A stretch of 64,000 nucleotides of DNA from Prochlorococcus sp. AG-436-C14 (lineage in GTDB: Bacteria > Cyanobacteriota > Cyanobacteriia > PCC-6307 > Cyanobiaceae). Shown one piece after another: positions 15,462 through 26,163 of this stretch. The position numbers were made by a program, and so were the translations under genes. The notes under the pieces were generated by a model. The model ran no database searches, was not told the DNA's origin, and was given only the letters and a program-made list of their open reading frames with translations. The stretch is from positions 1 through 64,000 of the forward strand of contig QCPD01000006.1 of the NCBI GenBank assembly GCA_003209755.1, written 5' to 3'. Each line of letters opens with the position of its first letter. Within the stretch, counting starts at the first letter, position 1.

Positions 15462-17098
15462 TTCATTCCCTCCTGAGTTTTATTTGAATCTTTTTCTCCA
15501 TAACCATATGGTTCAAGAACGAGTGGAGCCTCTCCCTTCCAATTCTCAACAGGAGGAGGTGAACTTGTTAACCACTCAGGAGTGAGTGCATTCCATGGAT
15601 TGTCACCAGCCTCAGCTCCGTAGAGGATGCTTTGAAGAATATTCCAAAGAAAAGGTAAAGTACTTAAAGCCATCAATAATGCACCTACGCTACTTATTTG
15701 ATTAATTAATTGAAATTGTGGATCGTATTCGGCAACTCGTCTGGGCATACCATTTAAACCTAGCCAGTGTTGAGGAGCAAAACAAAGATTAAAGCCTATA
15801 AAAGTAATGACAAAGTGTAATCTTCCAAGATTTTCATTTAGCATTCTCCCAGTAAATTTTGGGAACCAGTGATAAATCGAGGAGAAGATTACAAAGACAG
15901 AACCTCCATAGACTATGTAATGAAAATGGGCAACAACAAAATAGGTGTCGTGTACATGAACATCAAAAGGTACTTGAGCTAGGGCAACTCCCGTTATCCC
16001 GCCTAAAACAAAATTAATAATAAATCCGCATGAAAATAGCATTGCTGCGTTAAGTGATATTTTCCCTCCCCATAGGGTTGCAACCCAATTAAAAAATTTA
16101 ATACCTGTGGGAACAGCTATAAATGCGGTAGCGATTGTAAAAAATAAGCGCATCCATGGAGGAGTACCACTTGTAAACATATGATGTGCCCAAACAACTA
16201 GACCTAAAACAACTATTCCCATAATTGAGAAAACCATTGTTATATAGCCAAAAAGTGGTTTCCTGCTATGGATGGGAAGTATTTCACTGACTAACCCAAA
16301 GGCAGGTAAGACCATGATATAAACAGCAGGATGAGAGTAAAACCAAAAAAGATGTTGATAAACAATTACATTCCCACCAAGACTTGGGTTGAAGAAACCT
16401 GTATGAGCAACTATGTCAAAGCTCAAAAGTATTAGAGTCCCAGCGAGAACAGGAGTGGATAGAACGACAAGAATACTTGTCCCAAGCATCGCCCAGCAAT
16501 ACATGGGTAATTGCATTAATTTAAGACCAGGTCTCCTTAGTTTGAGGATGGTGGCTATGAAATTAATACCACCAAAGATTGAGCTTCCACCCAAAAGTAA
16601 TACACTTAAAATCCAAATGATTTGACCGGCGGCTGGAGTTGTAATGCTTAAAGGTGGATATGCTGTCCACCCAGATTGTGCGGCTCCATTTATGAAATAG
16701 CTTGTTATCAACATCAAACCTGATGGAGGTATTAGCCAAAAAGCTACTGCATTTAGTCTTGGGAAGGCCATATCCCTAGCGCCAACATAAAAAGGTATTA
16801 AATAATTACCAAAGGCACCATTTACTACAGGCACGATCCATAAGAAAATCATGATTGTGCCGTGGAGCGTTAAAACTTGGTTGTAAACCTCTCTAGGCAT
16901 GAAATCTGAGAGTGGGCTGATGAGCTCTACCCTTATTGCTCCAGCTAAAGATCCTCCAATTAAATAAAACAAGAAACCGCAAACTAAATATTGAAGACCT
17001 ATGACTTTGTGATCGAGACTAAAACTAAGATACTTTAGCCATCCAGTTGGTTGAAGCTTCTCTGGTGGAGAGTTACTTGGTTTGAGTGAAATAGTCAT
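15458..17098 (-). CDS. ctaD: Cytochrome c oxidase subunit I CtaD (A2-like helix VI motif)
   Basis: The catalytic subunit holds heme a, heme a3 and CuB and reduces oxygen to water. It begins with a short soluble stretch and a first-helix region (LDHKVIGLQYLVCGF). The first low-spin heme region is LTLHGTIMIF. CuB and Tyr residues lie in WFYSHPAVYIMVLP, the His pair in WAHHMFTSG, and the heme ligand His residues in VAHFHYIVYGG. Helix VI reads YSHPAV instead of GHPEV, the hallmark of A2-type oxidases that lack the helix-VI glutamate. Its 546 residues are typical. It lies 4 bp after ctaC and overlaps ctaE by 4 bp. Confidence 0.97.
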   Translation of the reverse strand: MTISLKPSNSPPEKLQPTGWLKYLSFSLDHKVIGLQYLVCGFLFYLIGGSLAGAIRVELISPLSDFMPREVYNQVLTLHGTIMIFLWIVPVVNGAFGNYLIPFYVGARDMAFPRLNAVAFWLIPPSGLMLITSYFINGAAQSGWTAYPPLSITTPAAGQIIWILSVLLLGGSSIFGGINFIATILKLRRPGLKLMQLPMYCWAMLGTSILVVLSTPVLAGTLILLSFDIVAHTGFFNPSLGGNVIVYQHLFWFYSHPAVYIMVLPAFGLVSEILPIHSRKPLFGYITMVFSIMGIVVLGLVVWAHHMFTSGTPPWMRLFFTIATAFIAVPTGIKFFNWVATLWGGKISLNAAMLFSCGFIINFVLGGITGVALAQVPFDVHVHDTYFVVAHFHYIVYGGSVFVIFSSIYHWFPKFTGRMLNENLGRLHFVITFIGFNLCFAPQHWLGLNGMPRRVAEYDPQFQLINQISSVGALLMALSTLPFLWNILQSILYGAEAGDNPWNALTPEWLTSSPPPVENWKGEAPLVLEPYGYGEKDSNKTQEGMK

Positions 17099-17102
17099 AG
17101 AT

Positions 17103-17915
17103 TTATACTGATTCTTTAGAGTTTTCTTTTAGCCAAGTATCAAAATCTTCTGGTTCATCGACTATTACGTTGGATCTCATTCCACCATGATAAGGGCCAC
17201 ACAATTCTGCGCAAACAATTGGAAAATTACCTGCTTTTGTAGGAGTGAAATTTAAAATCGTTGGTTGCCCTGGAATGACATCTTGTTTAAGTCTGAATTG
17301 AGGCACCCAAAAAGCATGTATTACATCTTTAGATTCCATTTTTAAGCTAACTTCTCTTCCAACTGGAACATGAAGTTCTCCAGAAATAATGTCTCCTTTT
17401 GGATAATGAAAGATAAAAGCAAATTGCATTGCTGTTAACTCAATAGGTAATGAGGATGAATTTTTTGTTGAGGAAGATTCAATAGGCCCCGAACCAATAC
17501 CCCCCCAAACCCTCTCGGCCTGATTATTCATTTGACCACTGTGATCATGCATTAAAGGTTGCATGCCACCCATTCGATCATAAATATCATAGCTATACAA
17601 TCCTACAAATAAAACAACAATTGCTGGAACTGCTGTCCAGAAAATTTCAAGAGAAATATTACCTTCTAAATCAATCCCATCACCAGTTTCTCCAGGCCTA
17701 CGACGGAATTGAATAAGACTGTAAATTACTAAAGCAGTCATACCTATGAAAAGTATGGCGCCAATAATGAATAGGACTCGATAAAGTTCGTCATAAACAG
17801 GAGCATTCATGCTCGCGCTTACGGGAAGCATATCGACGTTGTATGCAATCCAAACTCCTAATACGCCAAGAATTAAACTTGATGTAAGTGTTAAGATGGC
17901 CGACAGTTTCGGCAA
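17103..17915 (-). CDS. ctaC: Cytochrome c oxidase subunit II CtaC
   Basis: Subunit II accepts electrons from cytochrome c6 or plastocyanin at the CuA centre. The protein has two N-terminal membrane helices (about residues 8-28 and 45-70) and a C-terminal cupredoxin domain. The CuA ligands are visible in ELCGPYHGGM: CAELC, the following His and the Met. An earlier ligand His lies in DVIHAFWVPQF. Residues about 125-150 form a longer polar insert with HDHSGQMNNQ before the conserved domain. ATG at 17913-17915 has a GGAGGAAAT ribosome-binding site. It is the first gene of ctaCDE and divergent from ctaA with a 186 bp gap. Confidence 0.96.
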   Translation of the reverse strand: MPKLSAILTLTSSLILGVLGVWIAYNVDMLPVSASMNAPVYDELYRVLFIIGAILFIGMTALVIYSLIQFRRRPGETGDGIDLEGNISLEIFWTAVPAIVVLFVGLYSYDIYDRMGGMQPLMHDHSGQMNNQAERVWGGIGSGPIESSSTKNSSSLPIELTAMQFAFIFHYPKGDIISGELHVPVGREVSLKMESKDVIHAFWVPQFRLKQDVIPGQPTILNFTPTKAGNFPIVCAELCGPYHGGMRSNVIVDEPEDFDTWLKENSKESV

Positions 17916-18017
17916 GAAGATTTCCTCCTTTTCTATTTATAGGTTATGGGCAAAAGTAATTATTGTATCGGCTAATTGTTAATTCAAGATGAATAATTTT
18001 TTTTAAAGAGAATCTTT

Positions 18018-18074
18018 ATGTTGCAGTCCGTTCATTCGGGTGACGTGTACGAAGTAATCGCTACGTTGGATTAA
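18018..18074 (+). other. Possible 18-codon upstream reading frame in the ctaA leader
   Basis: ATG at 18018 opens MLQSVHSGDVYEVIATLD and stops at TAA 18072-18074, in the same frame as ctaA, whose GTG start lies 28 bp downstream. More in-frame stops follow. Its base composition (26 G/C of 57 by hand count) is higher than the AT-rich flank just upstream. It may be a leader peptide, a decayed 5' extension of ctaA, or chance. There is no convincing Shine-Dalgarno sequence. Confidence 0.25.
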
Positions 18075-18101
18075 CAATGATCTTGATGGATTTTTGCATT
18101 C

Positions 18102-19028
18102 GTGCAGGTTATTTATCCACCCAACCCACGCTTTAAATTAGGCCAGCTTGCCGCTCACGTGGTAGTTGCACTTATCGCTCTTGTAGTGATTGGAGGAGCA
18201 ACCAGAGTAATGGAGGCTGGTCTGGCTTGCCCAGACTGGCCTCTATGTTATGGATCATTTTTGCCCAGTAGGCAAATGAATTTACAAGTCTTCTTGGAAT
18301 GGTTTCATCGGTTAGATGCCTTTTTCGTAGGGATTGTTTTAGTTACTCAATTTGTTTTTTCTTTGCACTGGGCAAAGAAATTACCTAAATGGCTTCCTTG
18401 GACCTATGGATCCTTAACTCTATTGGTTGCTTTTCAGGGTTTTTTAGGTGCTTTGACGGTATTGCAATTATTGCCATCTCTAATAATCATAGCTCATCTT
18501 GCAGTCGCATTTACTCTCGTCGCCATCATGAGTGGTGTCACTCAACAATTACTTAATCCTGGTAAATCAATTTTCCCACTTTGGCTTCGTTGTGTTGGAT
18601 TTTTATCTCTTTTTTCAGTAATAGCTCAGTCTTTACTGGGGAGTCGGGTGGCAACCTCTTGGGCAGCTCAAAGATGCTTGGATTTTGGAGATTCCTGCAA
18701 TCTTTTAGTACTTCATCAGGCAAGTGCTATTCCTGTGAGCTTTTTGGTTGTTTCATTCGTAATTGCCTCATCTTTAAAGAGAGATGTTTTTGTTAGCCAA
18801 TGGCCCTACTTTTTGACGATTATTTTTCTGATTACCACACAAATCTTTTTAGGAGTTTTTTCTATTCATTTTGGGATGAGTGAACCTTTTCTTATTATTG
18901 GTCATCAATTAATTGCCTGCTTGTTAGTGGCCGTAATATCAGCATTGAATTTTAAAGGTATAGGAATTGATGAATCTTCCCAATCACTTCTTCTGACTCA
19001 ATCAACTTTGGAGACATGTCATGGTTAG
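18102..19028 (+). CDS. ctaA: Heme A synthase CtaA (COX15 family)
   Basis: CtaA oxidises heme O to heme A for the aa3 oxidase. The 308-residue protein shows about eight hydrophobic segments. Conserved heme-ligand-type His residues lie in EWFHRLDAF (about 64), IIAHLAVAF (about 131), VLHQASAIP and [19 protein letters not shown] segment with paired Cys follows the first helix ([19 protein letters not shown]). The start is GTG at 18102, giving [17 protein letters not shown]. It overlaps ctaB by 8 bp and is divergent from ctaCDE, so the whole aa3 locus is organised around one intergenic region. Confidence 0.93.
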   Translation: MQVIYPPNPRFKLGQLAAHVVVALIALVVIGGATRVMEAGLACPDWPLCYGSFLPSRQMNLQVFLEWFHRLDAFFVGIVLVTQFVFSLHWAKKLPKWLPWTYGSLTLLVAFQGFLGALTVLQLLPSLIIIAHLAVAFTLVAIMSGVTQQLLNPGKSIFPLWLRCVGFLSLFSVIAQSLLGSRVATSWAAQRCLDFGDSCNLLVLHQASAIPVSFLVVSFVIASSLKRDVFVSQWPYFLTIIFLITTQIFLGVFSIHFGMSEPFLIIGHQLIACLLVAVISALNFKGIGIDESSQSLLLTQSTLETCHG

Positions 19029-20016
19029 TTCTGCATCAGATTTAATTTCAACGCCCGTTAATCGCGAGGAAATCGTTCCTTCTAGAAAAAGGATTAAATT
19101 ACCAGCTTGGTTAGAAGTTGCCAAGCCAAGATTAATTCCTCTTTTACTTGCTACGACTGTTGGAGGAATGGCTCTTTCAGAGGAGTGGCCATTACCCTTT
19201 CCACGAGTGGCTTGCACTTTAGGGGGAGGAGCTCTTGCTGCTGCGGCCGCTGGAGCTCTTAATTGCTTGTGGGAGCAAGATCTTGATAAGCAGATGAAAC
19301 GCACCAGTAATAGAGCGTTGCCTTCTGGTCGCCTCTCTCAGTCTTCTGTTCTTATGGGGGCAATTGTATGTACACTTGTTTCTTCAGCCCTTTTAGTAAC
19401 TGGAGTTAACTGTTTAGCTGCAGGGCTTACTCTTCTAGGGCTTTGTAGTTACGTACTTCTTTATACCGCTTTCTTAAAACCTAGAACATCTCAGAATATA
19501 GTTTTTGGAGGAGTCGCTGGAGCAATTCCTCCTCTTGTAGGAGCTTCAGCAGCCGCAGGTCATATTGGATTAGGAGGATGGTGGTTATTTTCTTTGGTAA
19601 TGGTTTGGACTCCAGCACATTTTTGGGCTTTAGCCATCTTATTGAAAGAAGACTATAGGTCGGTTGGTATACCAATGCTTCCAACAGTAAGTGGTCCTTT
19701 TGTTACCGCAAAAGCCATATCTGTTTATGGTTATTTAACTGTATTTTTAAGTTTTTTAGGTTGCTTTGTTTTACCTCAAGGAGGGTTGTTATATGGAATC
19801 TTACTACTACCTTATAATTCAAGATTTCTTCAATTGGTTTCCAGATTAAGAGATAATCCAGAGGATTTAGACCGGGCTAAGGGATTGTTTAGGTGGTCTA
19901 TTCTGTATATGTTTGGAGTTTGTTTTTTGCTTGTTATTAGTAGATTAAAGGTGTCAATTGTTTTTAATGATCAGTTAATAGCCTTAATTCAAGATTTCTT
20001 TATGGGTTTTTCGTAA
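19021..20016 (+). CDS. ctaB: Protoheme IX farnesyltransferase CtaB
   Basis: CtaB makes heme O from protoheme, feeding CtaA. It belongs to the UbiA superfamily. The first Asp motif is [20 protein letters not shown] near residue 82. A later Asp motif is [14 protein letters not shown] near residue 207, and [10 protein letters not shown] is visible before it. There are eight or so hydrophobic segments. Its 331 residues exceed bacterial averages slightly because of a 35-residue polar N-terminus. The start codon overlaps the ctaA stop region by 8 bp, pointing to translational coupling. Confidence 0.95.
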   Translation: MVSSASDLISTPVNREEIVPSRKRIKLPAWLEVAKPRLIPLLLATTVGGMALSEEWPLPFPRVACTLGGGALAAAAAGALNCLWEQDLDKQMKRTSNRALPSGRLSQSSVLMGAIVCTLVSSALLVTGVNCLAAGLTLLGLCSYVLLYTAFLKPRTSQNIVFGGVAGAIPPLVGASAAAGHIGLGGWWLFSLVMVWTPAHFWALAILLKEDYRSVGIPMLPTVSGPFVTAKAISVYGYLTVFLSFLGCFVLPQGGLLYGILLLPYNSRFLQLVSRLRDNPEDLDRAKGLFRWSILYMFGVCFLLVISRLKVSIVFNDQLIALIQDFFMGFS

Positions 20017-20117
20017 GTCCTTAAAAAAAAAATAAAAACTTTATGACCTTGCTCTCGAAAATTAATTAGAATTTGTTAGAAGATATCCGCTTATCTTTTT
20101 AGGCAATCTGTTTCTAG

Positions 20118-21131
20118 ATGTTTTTCATCCAATTAAGAGATTTATTTAAGTCTTATGGCCCTGTTAGGGCTCTCAATGGACTTAACCTTGAAGTCCCTAA
20201 AGGTTCTTTGTATGGATTATTGGGTCCAAACGGGGCCGGCAAAAGTACTGCACTTAGAATTATCTGTACTCTACTTGCCCCTGATTCTGGTTATGTTGAA
20301 GTGGGGGGACGAGATGCTTTGCTTGAGGAAAAAGAAACCAGGAGAAGATTGGGTTATGTTGCTCAGGATGTTGCAATCGATAAAATACTTACTGGTAGAG
20401 AGTTGCTACAGCTTCAAGGAGATCTTTATCATCTGGATAATAAATATAAGAGAAAGAGAATTGAAGAATTGATTCAGAGACTTGATATGAAGGACTGGAT
20501 TGATAGGAGATGTGGATCCTTTTCGGGAGGTATGAAAAGAAGACTTGACCTAGCTTCAGGATTGTTGCATGAACCAGAATTATTAATTCTTGATGAACCT
20601 ACTGTTGGTTTGGATATAGAAAGCCGTTCAGTTATTTGGGGATTATTGAAGGAACTAAGAAACAATGAAACTACCATACTATTAAGCAGTCATTATCTCG
20701 AGGAAGTAGATGAATTGGCAGATGAGATGGCTATTATTGATCAAGGGAAAGTTATTGCTAGTGGAAAACCAGATGATTTAAAAAAAGAACTTGGTGGAGA
20801 CAGGGTGACACTTAGAGTTCGAGAGTTCAGTGATGAAGTAGAAGCTGAATCTGTAAGGAAATTAATAAAAAATATTAATGGTGTATCAAATGTCGTGGTA
20901 AATCAAAAGCAAGGTTATTCTTTAAACTTTTTAGTTCAAAGTAATGAAGTTATATCAGACTTGTCTGGTCATCTTTCAAAAGAAAATTTTGAAGTCTTTG
21001 CACTTTCTCATAGTCGGCCAAGTTTAGATGATGTGTACTTACAGGCGACTGGCAAAACTCTTATGGATGCTGAATTAGAACTCGCCGGTAAAAGGGATTT
21101 TAAGCTTGAGAATAAGAAGTCAATGCGTTAA
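20118..21131 (+). CDS. ABC-2-type exporter ATP-binding protein
   Basis: The nucleotide-binding domain has Walker A GPNGAGKS near residue 37, a Q-loop YVAQD, signature FSGGMKRRLDLA and Walker B LLILDEPTVGLD. The H-loop is LLSSHYLEE. A C-terminal accessory domain of about 110 residues follows, as in DrrA/NatA-type ATPases, ending in a Lys-rich tail. It is 31 bp upstream of its likely permease, so the pair should form one exporter. The family is often called daunorubicin-resistance-like, but the substrate is unknown. It follows ctaB after 101 bp; any link to heme or oxidase assembly is inference. Confidence 0.9.
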   Translation: MFFIQLRDLFKSYGPVRALNGLNLEVPKGSLYGLLGPNGAGKSTALRIICTLLAPDSGYVEVGGRDALLEEKETRRRLGYVAQDVAIDKILTGRELLQLQGDLYHLDNKYKRKRIEELIQRLDMKDWIDRRCGSFSGGMKRRLDLASGLLHEPELLILDEPTVGLDIESRSVIWGLLKELRNNETTILLSSHYLEEVDELADEMAIIDQGKVIASGKPDDLKKELGGDRVTLRVREFSDEVEAESVRKLIKNINGVSNVVVNQKQGYSLNFLVQSNEVISDLSGHLSKENFEVFALSHSRPSLDDVYLQATGKTLMDAELELAGKRDFKLENKKSMR

Positions 21132-21162
21132 TTGCTTGTATTACTTCTAAATTATTAAACAC

Positions 21163-22017
21163 ATGATTACTACTAATCCATCACTTCATAAGGAAAAGAA
21201 ATCTAGAAATGATTTGAATGAAATGCTGCAAGAGACTTCCGCCTTAACATGGAGGCTTTTTATTCAATTAATTCGACGACCTTCAACGTTATTTGCAGGA
21301 ATTCTTCAGCCTTTGATATGGCTTTTGCTTTTCGCAGCATTATTCTCTAAAGCTCCCATTGATTTTTTACCTGGCGACAGTAGTTATGGTGAATTCCTTG
21401 GCGCAGGATTAATAGTCTTTACTGCTTTTAGTGGTGCTCTTAACGCTGGACTACCTTTGATGTTTGATAGAGAATTTGGTTTTCTTAATCGACTATTAGT
21501 TGCACCATTGAGTAGTAGAAGTTCAATCGTAATTTCTTCAGTAATCTATATAACTTCTATTAGCCTATTGCAGAGTTTTGCAATAATGGCAACTTCTGCT
21601 CTCTTGGGTTATGGATGGCCCAGTCTGGAAGGCTTTTTTCTCATAGCAATAACTCTCTTATTGTTGGTTTTTGCAATAACTGGTCTAAGCCTTGGATTGG
21701 CCTTTGTTTTGCCAGGACATATAGAACTAATTGCAATTATTTTCATAGCTAATCTACCTGTCCTTTTCGCTAGCACAGCTCTAGCTCCTATATCTTTTAT
21801 GCCTGAATGGCTTGGATGGATAGCATCAATTAATCCATTAACATTTGCGATTGAACCTATACGAATGGCTTACCATAATTCTGTCGATTTGAACGCAGTT
21901 TTAATTAATGCTCCTTATGGAGAAGTCAATGGATATTCCTGCCTGTCAATTCTGTTGATTCTTACAGTTGGATTGTTTTTTCTTATCAGACCTCTTTTAA
22001 ATCGCAAACTTGCTTGA
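21163..22017 (+). CDS. ABC-2-type exporter permease
   Basis: This 284-residue ABC-2 permease has about six membrane segments after a 30-residue polar start. The family motif in the first segment is RPSTLFAGILQPLIWLLLFA. A helical loop follows with MFDREFGFLNRLLVAPLSSR, a coupling-helix-like region. The C-terminal part has the ABC-2 signature LPVLFASTALAPISFMPEW near residue 205 and INPLTFAIEPIR. It is paired with the ATPase 31 bp upstream. The complex would work as a homodimer of permease and ATPase. The substrate is not deducible. Confidence 0.88.
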   Translation: MITTNPSLHKEKKSRNDLNEMLQETSALTWRLFIQLIRRPSTLFAGILQPLIWLLLFAALFSKAPIDFLPGDSSYGEFLGAGLIVFTAFSGALNAGLPLMFDREFGFLNRLLVAPLSSRSSIVISSVIYITSISLLQSFAIMATSALLGYGWPSLEGFFLIAITLLLLVFAITGLSLGLAFVLPGHIELIAIIFIANLPVLFASTALAPISFMPEWLGWIASINPLTFAIEPIRMAYHNSVDLNAVLINAPYGEVNGYSCLSILLILTVGLFFLIRPLLNRKLA

Positions 22018-22046
22018 TAATCTTAATTTAGTGATTTAAAAGAACC

Positions 22047-22526
22047 TTGGAGTCTCGAAAGTATCAGCTGCAAAAACAAATTATAGAAGCTCTGAAGGCC
22101 AATGATAATGATTTGTATTCTTTACTGAAGTCTCAATGGGCTCATCGTTTTGGAGTAGAAAGTTTGGAAGAACTGAAAAGCCTAGATTTAAATCAGTTAA
22201 ATCAAAAACCAACTAGTGTAGAGGTAGATAATCAAAAAATTGATCAATTACAAGAAAATTCTTTTGAGGGTGATAAAGCAATTTCTATCAAAGACGATGA
22301 TAATAAAGAAAAAGAAATAAAAGACAAAGAGTTAGAGTCAATTAAAGATGAAAATCACAAATCTACTAAAACTAAATCTTTTCAAATAGTTGACAAAGAA
22401 AATAATGAAAACAAAGCTATATATAAAGTTAAAGACAATAAACATCAACCTGAAATTAATGCTTTGATTCCATTACCACCTAAGCCTAAATATAGTTATC
22501 TAAAGAAGTGGTTGTTAAGAAAGTAA
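22047..22526 (+). CDS. Conserved hypothetical, Lys/Asp/Glu-rich
   Basis: I do not recognise this 159-residue protein. An N-terminal helical region (residues 1-50: KYQLQKQIIEALKANDNDLY, then LLKSQWAHRFGVESLEELKSL) looks folded. It is followed by about 80 residues of low-complexity Lys/Asp/Glu/Asn sequence. The end (PLPPKPKYSYLKKWLLRK) is basic and proline-rich. The proposed start is TTG at 22047, giving MESRKYQLQ, 29 bp after the ABC permease stop, so it may share that transcript. The composition suggests disorder. It is convergent with groEL, with 58 bp between stops and no clear hairpin. Confidence 0.6.
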   Translation: MESRKYQLQKQIIEALKANDNDLYSLLKSQWAHRFGVESLEELKSLDLNQLNQKPTSVEVDNQKIDQLQENSFEGDKAISIKDDDNKEKEIKDKELESIKDENHKSTKTKSFQIVDKENNENKAIYKVKDNKHQPEINALIPLPPKPKYSYLKKWLLRK

Positions 22527-22584
22527 GTTCTAAATTGTTGTTATTATTATTTTTTTGAGTTTATATTTATATCTTTTTATTTTC

Positions 22585-24267
<1,683 letters not shown>

Positions 24268-24395
24268 ATTTAATTTGAATTAAACTTAATCTCCCACAGG
24301 AAACACACATTAGGGGAGGCTAAATAAGTGGGGAAAGCCGAATTGTAATTCATAAATTATTCCCAATTTTTGCAGAAGGTAGTTAGTGTCAAGGT

Positions 24396-24572
24396 ATGAA
24401 CGATCCTGGGGCTTTATTTTTTATTCTTATGGCTGGGTTGGCTGGCACAATGACTCTGATTTATTTCCCTTTGAGGATATTTCTTACGGCTACGGCAAGA
24501 AGCAGAAGATTAAAACTACTGCAGCGCATTAGAAGATTGAGAGATGAATTAGGACAGCCTATTCAGAATTGA
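24396..24572 (+). CDS. Small (58-residue) single-pass membrane protein, unknown
   Basis: An ATG at 24396 opens a 58-codon frame ending TGA at 24570-24572. The protein starts MNDPGALFFILMAGLAGTMT, giving a hydrophobic segment at residues 6-32. A basic amphipathic helix follows (RSRRLKLLQRIRRLRDELGQ). This N-out or N-in single-helix design with an Arg-rich cytosolic tail is typical of small membrane-complex subunits. It lies alone between divergent groEL and convergent fabG (stops 7 bp apart). I do not recognise the family. Codon use looks coding, but confirmation needs comparison with relatives. Confidence 0.6.
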   Translation: MNDPGALFFILMAGLAGTMTLIYFPLRIFLTATARSRRLKLLQRIRRLRDELGQPIQN

Positions 24573-24579
24573 TATCTGC

Positions 24580-25332
24580 TTAACTCATAACCATGCCACC
24601 ATCAACTTGAATTGTCTGACCGGTTATGTAAGCAGCCGAAGGATCTGCTGCTAAAAACCTTACGGTTCCTGCAACATCCTCAGGGTTGCCGAATCTGCCA
24701 AGAGGGATAGCAGCTAGGATTGATTCACTGTTAAGGTCTTTTGTCATATCAGTTGAAATAAAACCTGGAGCAACTGCATTTACAGTAATCCCTCTGCTTG
24801 CGAACTCTTTTGCAGCACTTTGTGTAAGACCTACTACTCCTGCCTTGGCTGCAGAATAATTTGCTTGCCCTGGGTTTCCCATTAACCCAACTACAGAAGT
24901 TATATTGATAATTCTTCCTTTTTTTTGCTTCAACATCTGCCTAGAAACAGCTCTTGTGCAATAAAAAACACCACTCAAGTTAAGGTCTAAAACTTTCTGC
25001 CAATCGTCAGTTTTCATTCTCATTAAAAGGCCATCTTTAGTTATCCCTGCGTTATTGACAAGCACGTCAATTTTATTATTCTTCTCTAATACTGTTTTTA
25101 TTAATTCATTTACTGAGTTTTCATTAGAAATATCAGCTTGAAGAGGGTAAGCCTTGCCTCCAAAGGAGTTTATTTCTGATACGACTTTATTTGCATTTTC
25201 CAAAGATGAGGAATAATTGATGATTACTTCTGCTCCTTCCTTTGCTAAAAAAATGGCAATAGCCTTACCAATCCCCCTGCTTGCTCCTGTTACAATTGCA
25301 GTCTGACCTTCAAGTAATTTTGATAATGTCAT
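24580..25332 (-). CDS. fabG: 3-oxoacyl-ACP reductase FabG
   Basis: FabG is an NADPH-dependent SDR that reduces 3-oxoacyl-ACP in fatty acid elongation. The cofactor motif TGASRGIG is near residue 16 and NNAG near 92. The catalytic Ser is in NITSVVG, and YSAAKAG carries Tyr and Lys. The C-terminal AAYITGQTIQVDGGMV is family typical. The 250-residue length fits. It is preceded by a 141 bp gap to divergent ispD. Many SDRs look alike, but the end motif and length support FabG. Confidence 0.92.
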   Translation of the reverse strand: MTLSKLLEGQTAIVTGASRGIGKAIAIFLAKEGAEVIINYSSSLENANKVVSEINSFGGKAYPLQADISNENSVNELIKTVLEKNNKIDVLVNNAGITKDGLLMRMKTDDWQKVLDLNLSGVFYCTRAVSRQMLKQKKGRIINITSVVGLMGNPGQANYSAAKAGVVGLTQSAAKEFASRGITVNAVAPGFISTDMTKDLNSESILAAIPLGRFGNPEDVAGTVRFLAADPSAAYITGQTIQVDGGMVMS

Positions 25333-25473
25333 AATGTTATGAGTTTAAAAATCGTTAAAATCTAATACTTAATTATTTAATTTACTATTGTGCCACTTGC
25401 GTTTTTAAAAGACTTTAAGCTGAGGTACTAAAATAGTTATTTTTACTGGTCGAATATATTAAATGAATAATCA

Positions 25474-26163
25474 ATGGAGGGAGTTGTGCATTTGTTAATT
25501 GCGGCTGCAGGAAGTGGAAGTCGAATGGGTGCTGATAGAAATAAGCTTCTGTTGAATGTCGCAGGTAAAACAGTTTTAGAGTGGACCTTGAAAGCCGCTT
25601 TTGACGCTAAAGCAATTTCTTGGATTGGAATTATTGGACAACCCAAAGACAAAAACTCCATTTGTTCAATTCTTGATAATTCAGTAAAGCCAGTTCAATG
25701 GATCAATGGAGGCTCTACAAGACAGCAGTCAGTTCAGTTGGGATTAGCTGCTCTTCCCTATGATGCTAAATCTGTGCTGATTCATGATGGAGCAAGATGC
25801 TTGGTGAGATCATTCGTTTTTGATGAAATCTCAAAGATTGTTACCAAGGGACAATCTGTTATCGCTGCTTCACAAGTAACGGACACGATAAAAAAGGTTG
25901 ATAAAGATGGTGAGATTATTGAGAGTCCTCCTCGCTCAGATCTATGGGCGGCGCAGACTCCTCAAGGCTTTCCAGTAAATAAATTGAAGCATGCGCATAG
26001 TGAAGCAATTGCTAAAGGATGGAATGTAACCGATGATGCATCCTTATTTGAACGCTTGGGATTACCAGTGAAGATATATGATGCAGGACCTTCAAATATC
26101 AAAGTGACAACTCCATTTGATCTCGTAATTGCAGAATCTTTATTAGCTACTTTAAAAGACTAA
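25474..26163 (+). CDS. ispD: 2-C-methyl-D-erythritol 4-phosphate cytidylyltransferase IspD
   Basis: IspD couples CTP to MEP, the third step of the non-mevalonate isoprenoid pathway that feeds carotenoids, phytol and quinone tails. The nucleotide-binding P-loop-like motif [17 protein letters not shown] appears at residue 10. The segment [10 protein letters not shown] follows near residue 103, and the C-terminal [13 protein letters not shown] is diagnostic. Its 229 residues are normal. The 3' end overlaps the convergent S66 peptidase gene by 17 bp, so the transcripts are complementary there. Confidence 0.95.
   Translation: MEGVVHLLIAAAGSGSRMGADRNKLLLNVAGKTVLEWTLKAAFDAKAISWIGIIGQPKDKNSICSILDNSVKPVQWINGGSTRQQSVQLGLAALPYDAKSVLIHDGARCLVRSFVFDEISKIVTKGQSVIAASQVTDTIKKVDKDGEIIESPPRSDLWAAQTPQGFPVNKLKHAHSEAIAKGWNVTDDASLFERLGLPVKIYDAGPSNIKVTTPFDLVIAESLLATLKD

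Noticed and set aside
22527-22584. Terminator between the charged hypothetical gene and groEL
   Set aside because: The region is T-rich, but I found no stem before the T-runs.
24268-24395. CIRCE element upstream of groEL
   Set aside because: I looked for the TTAGCACTC/GAGTGCTAA inverted repeat and did not see it.
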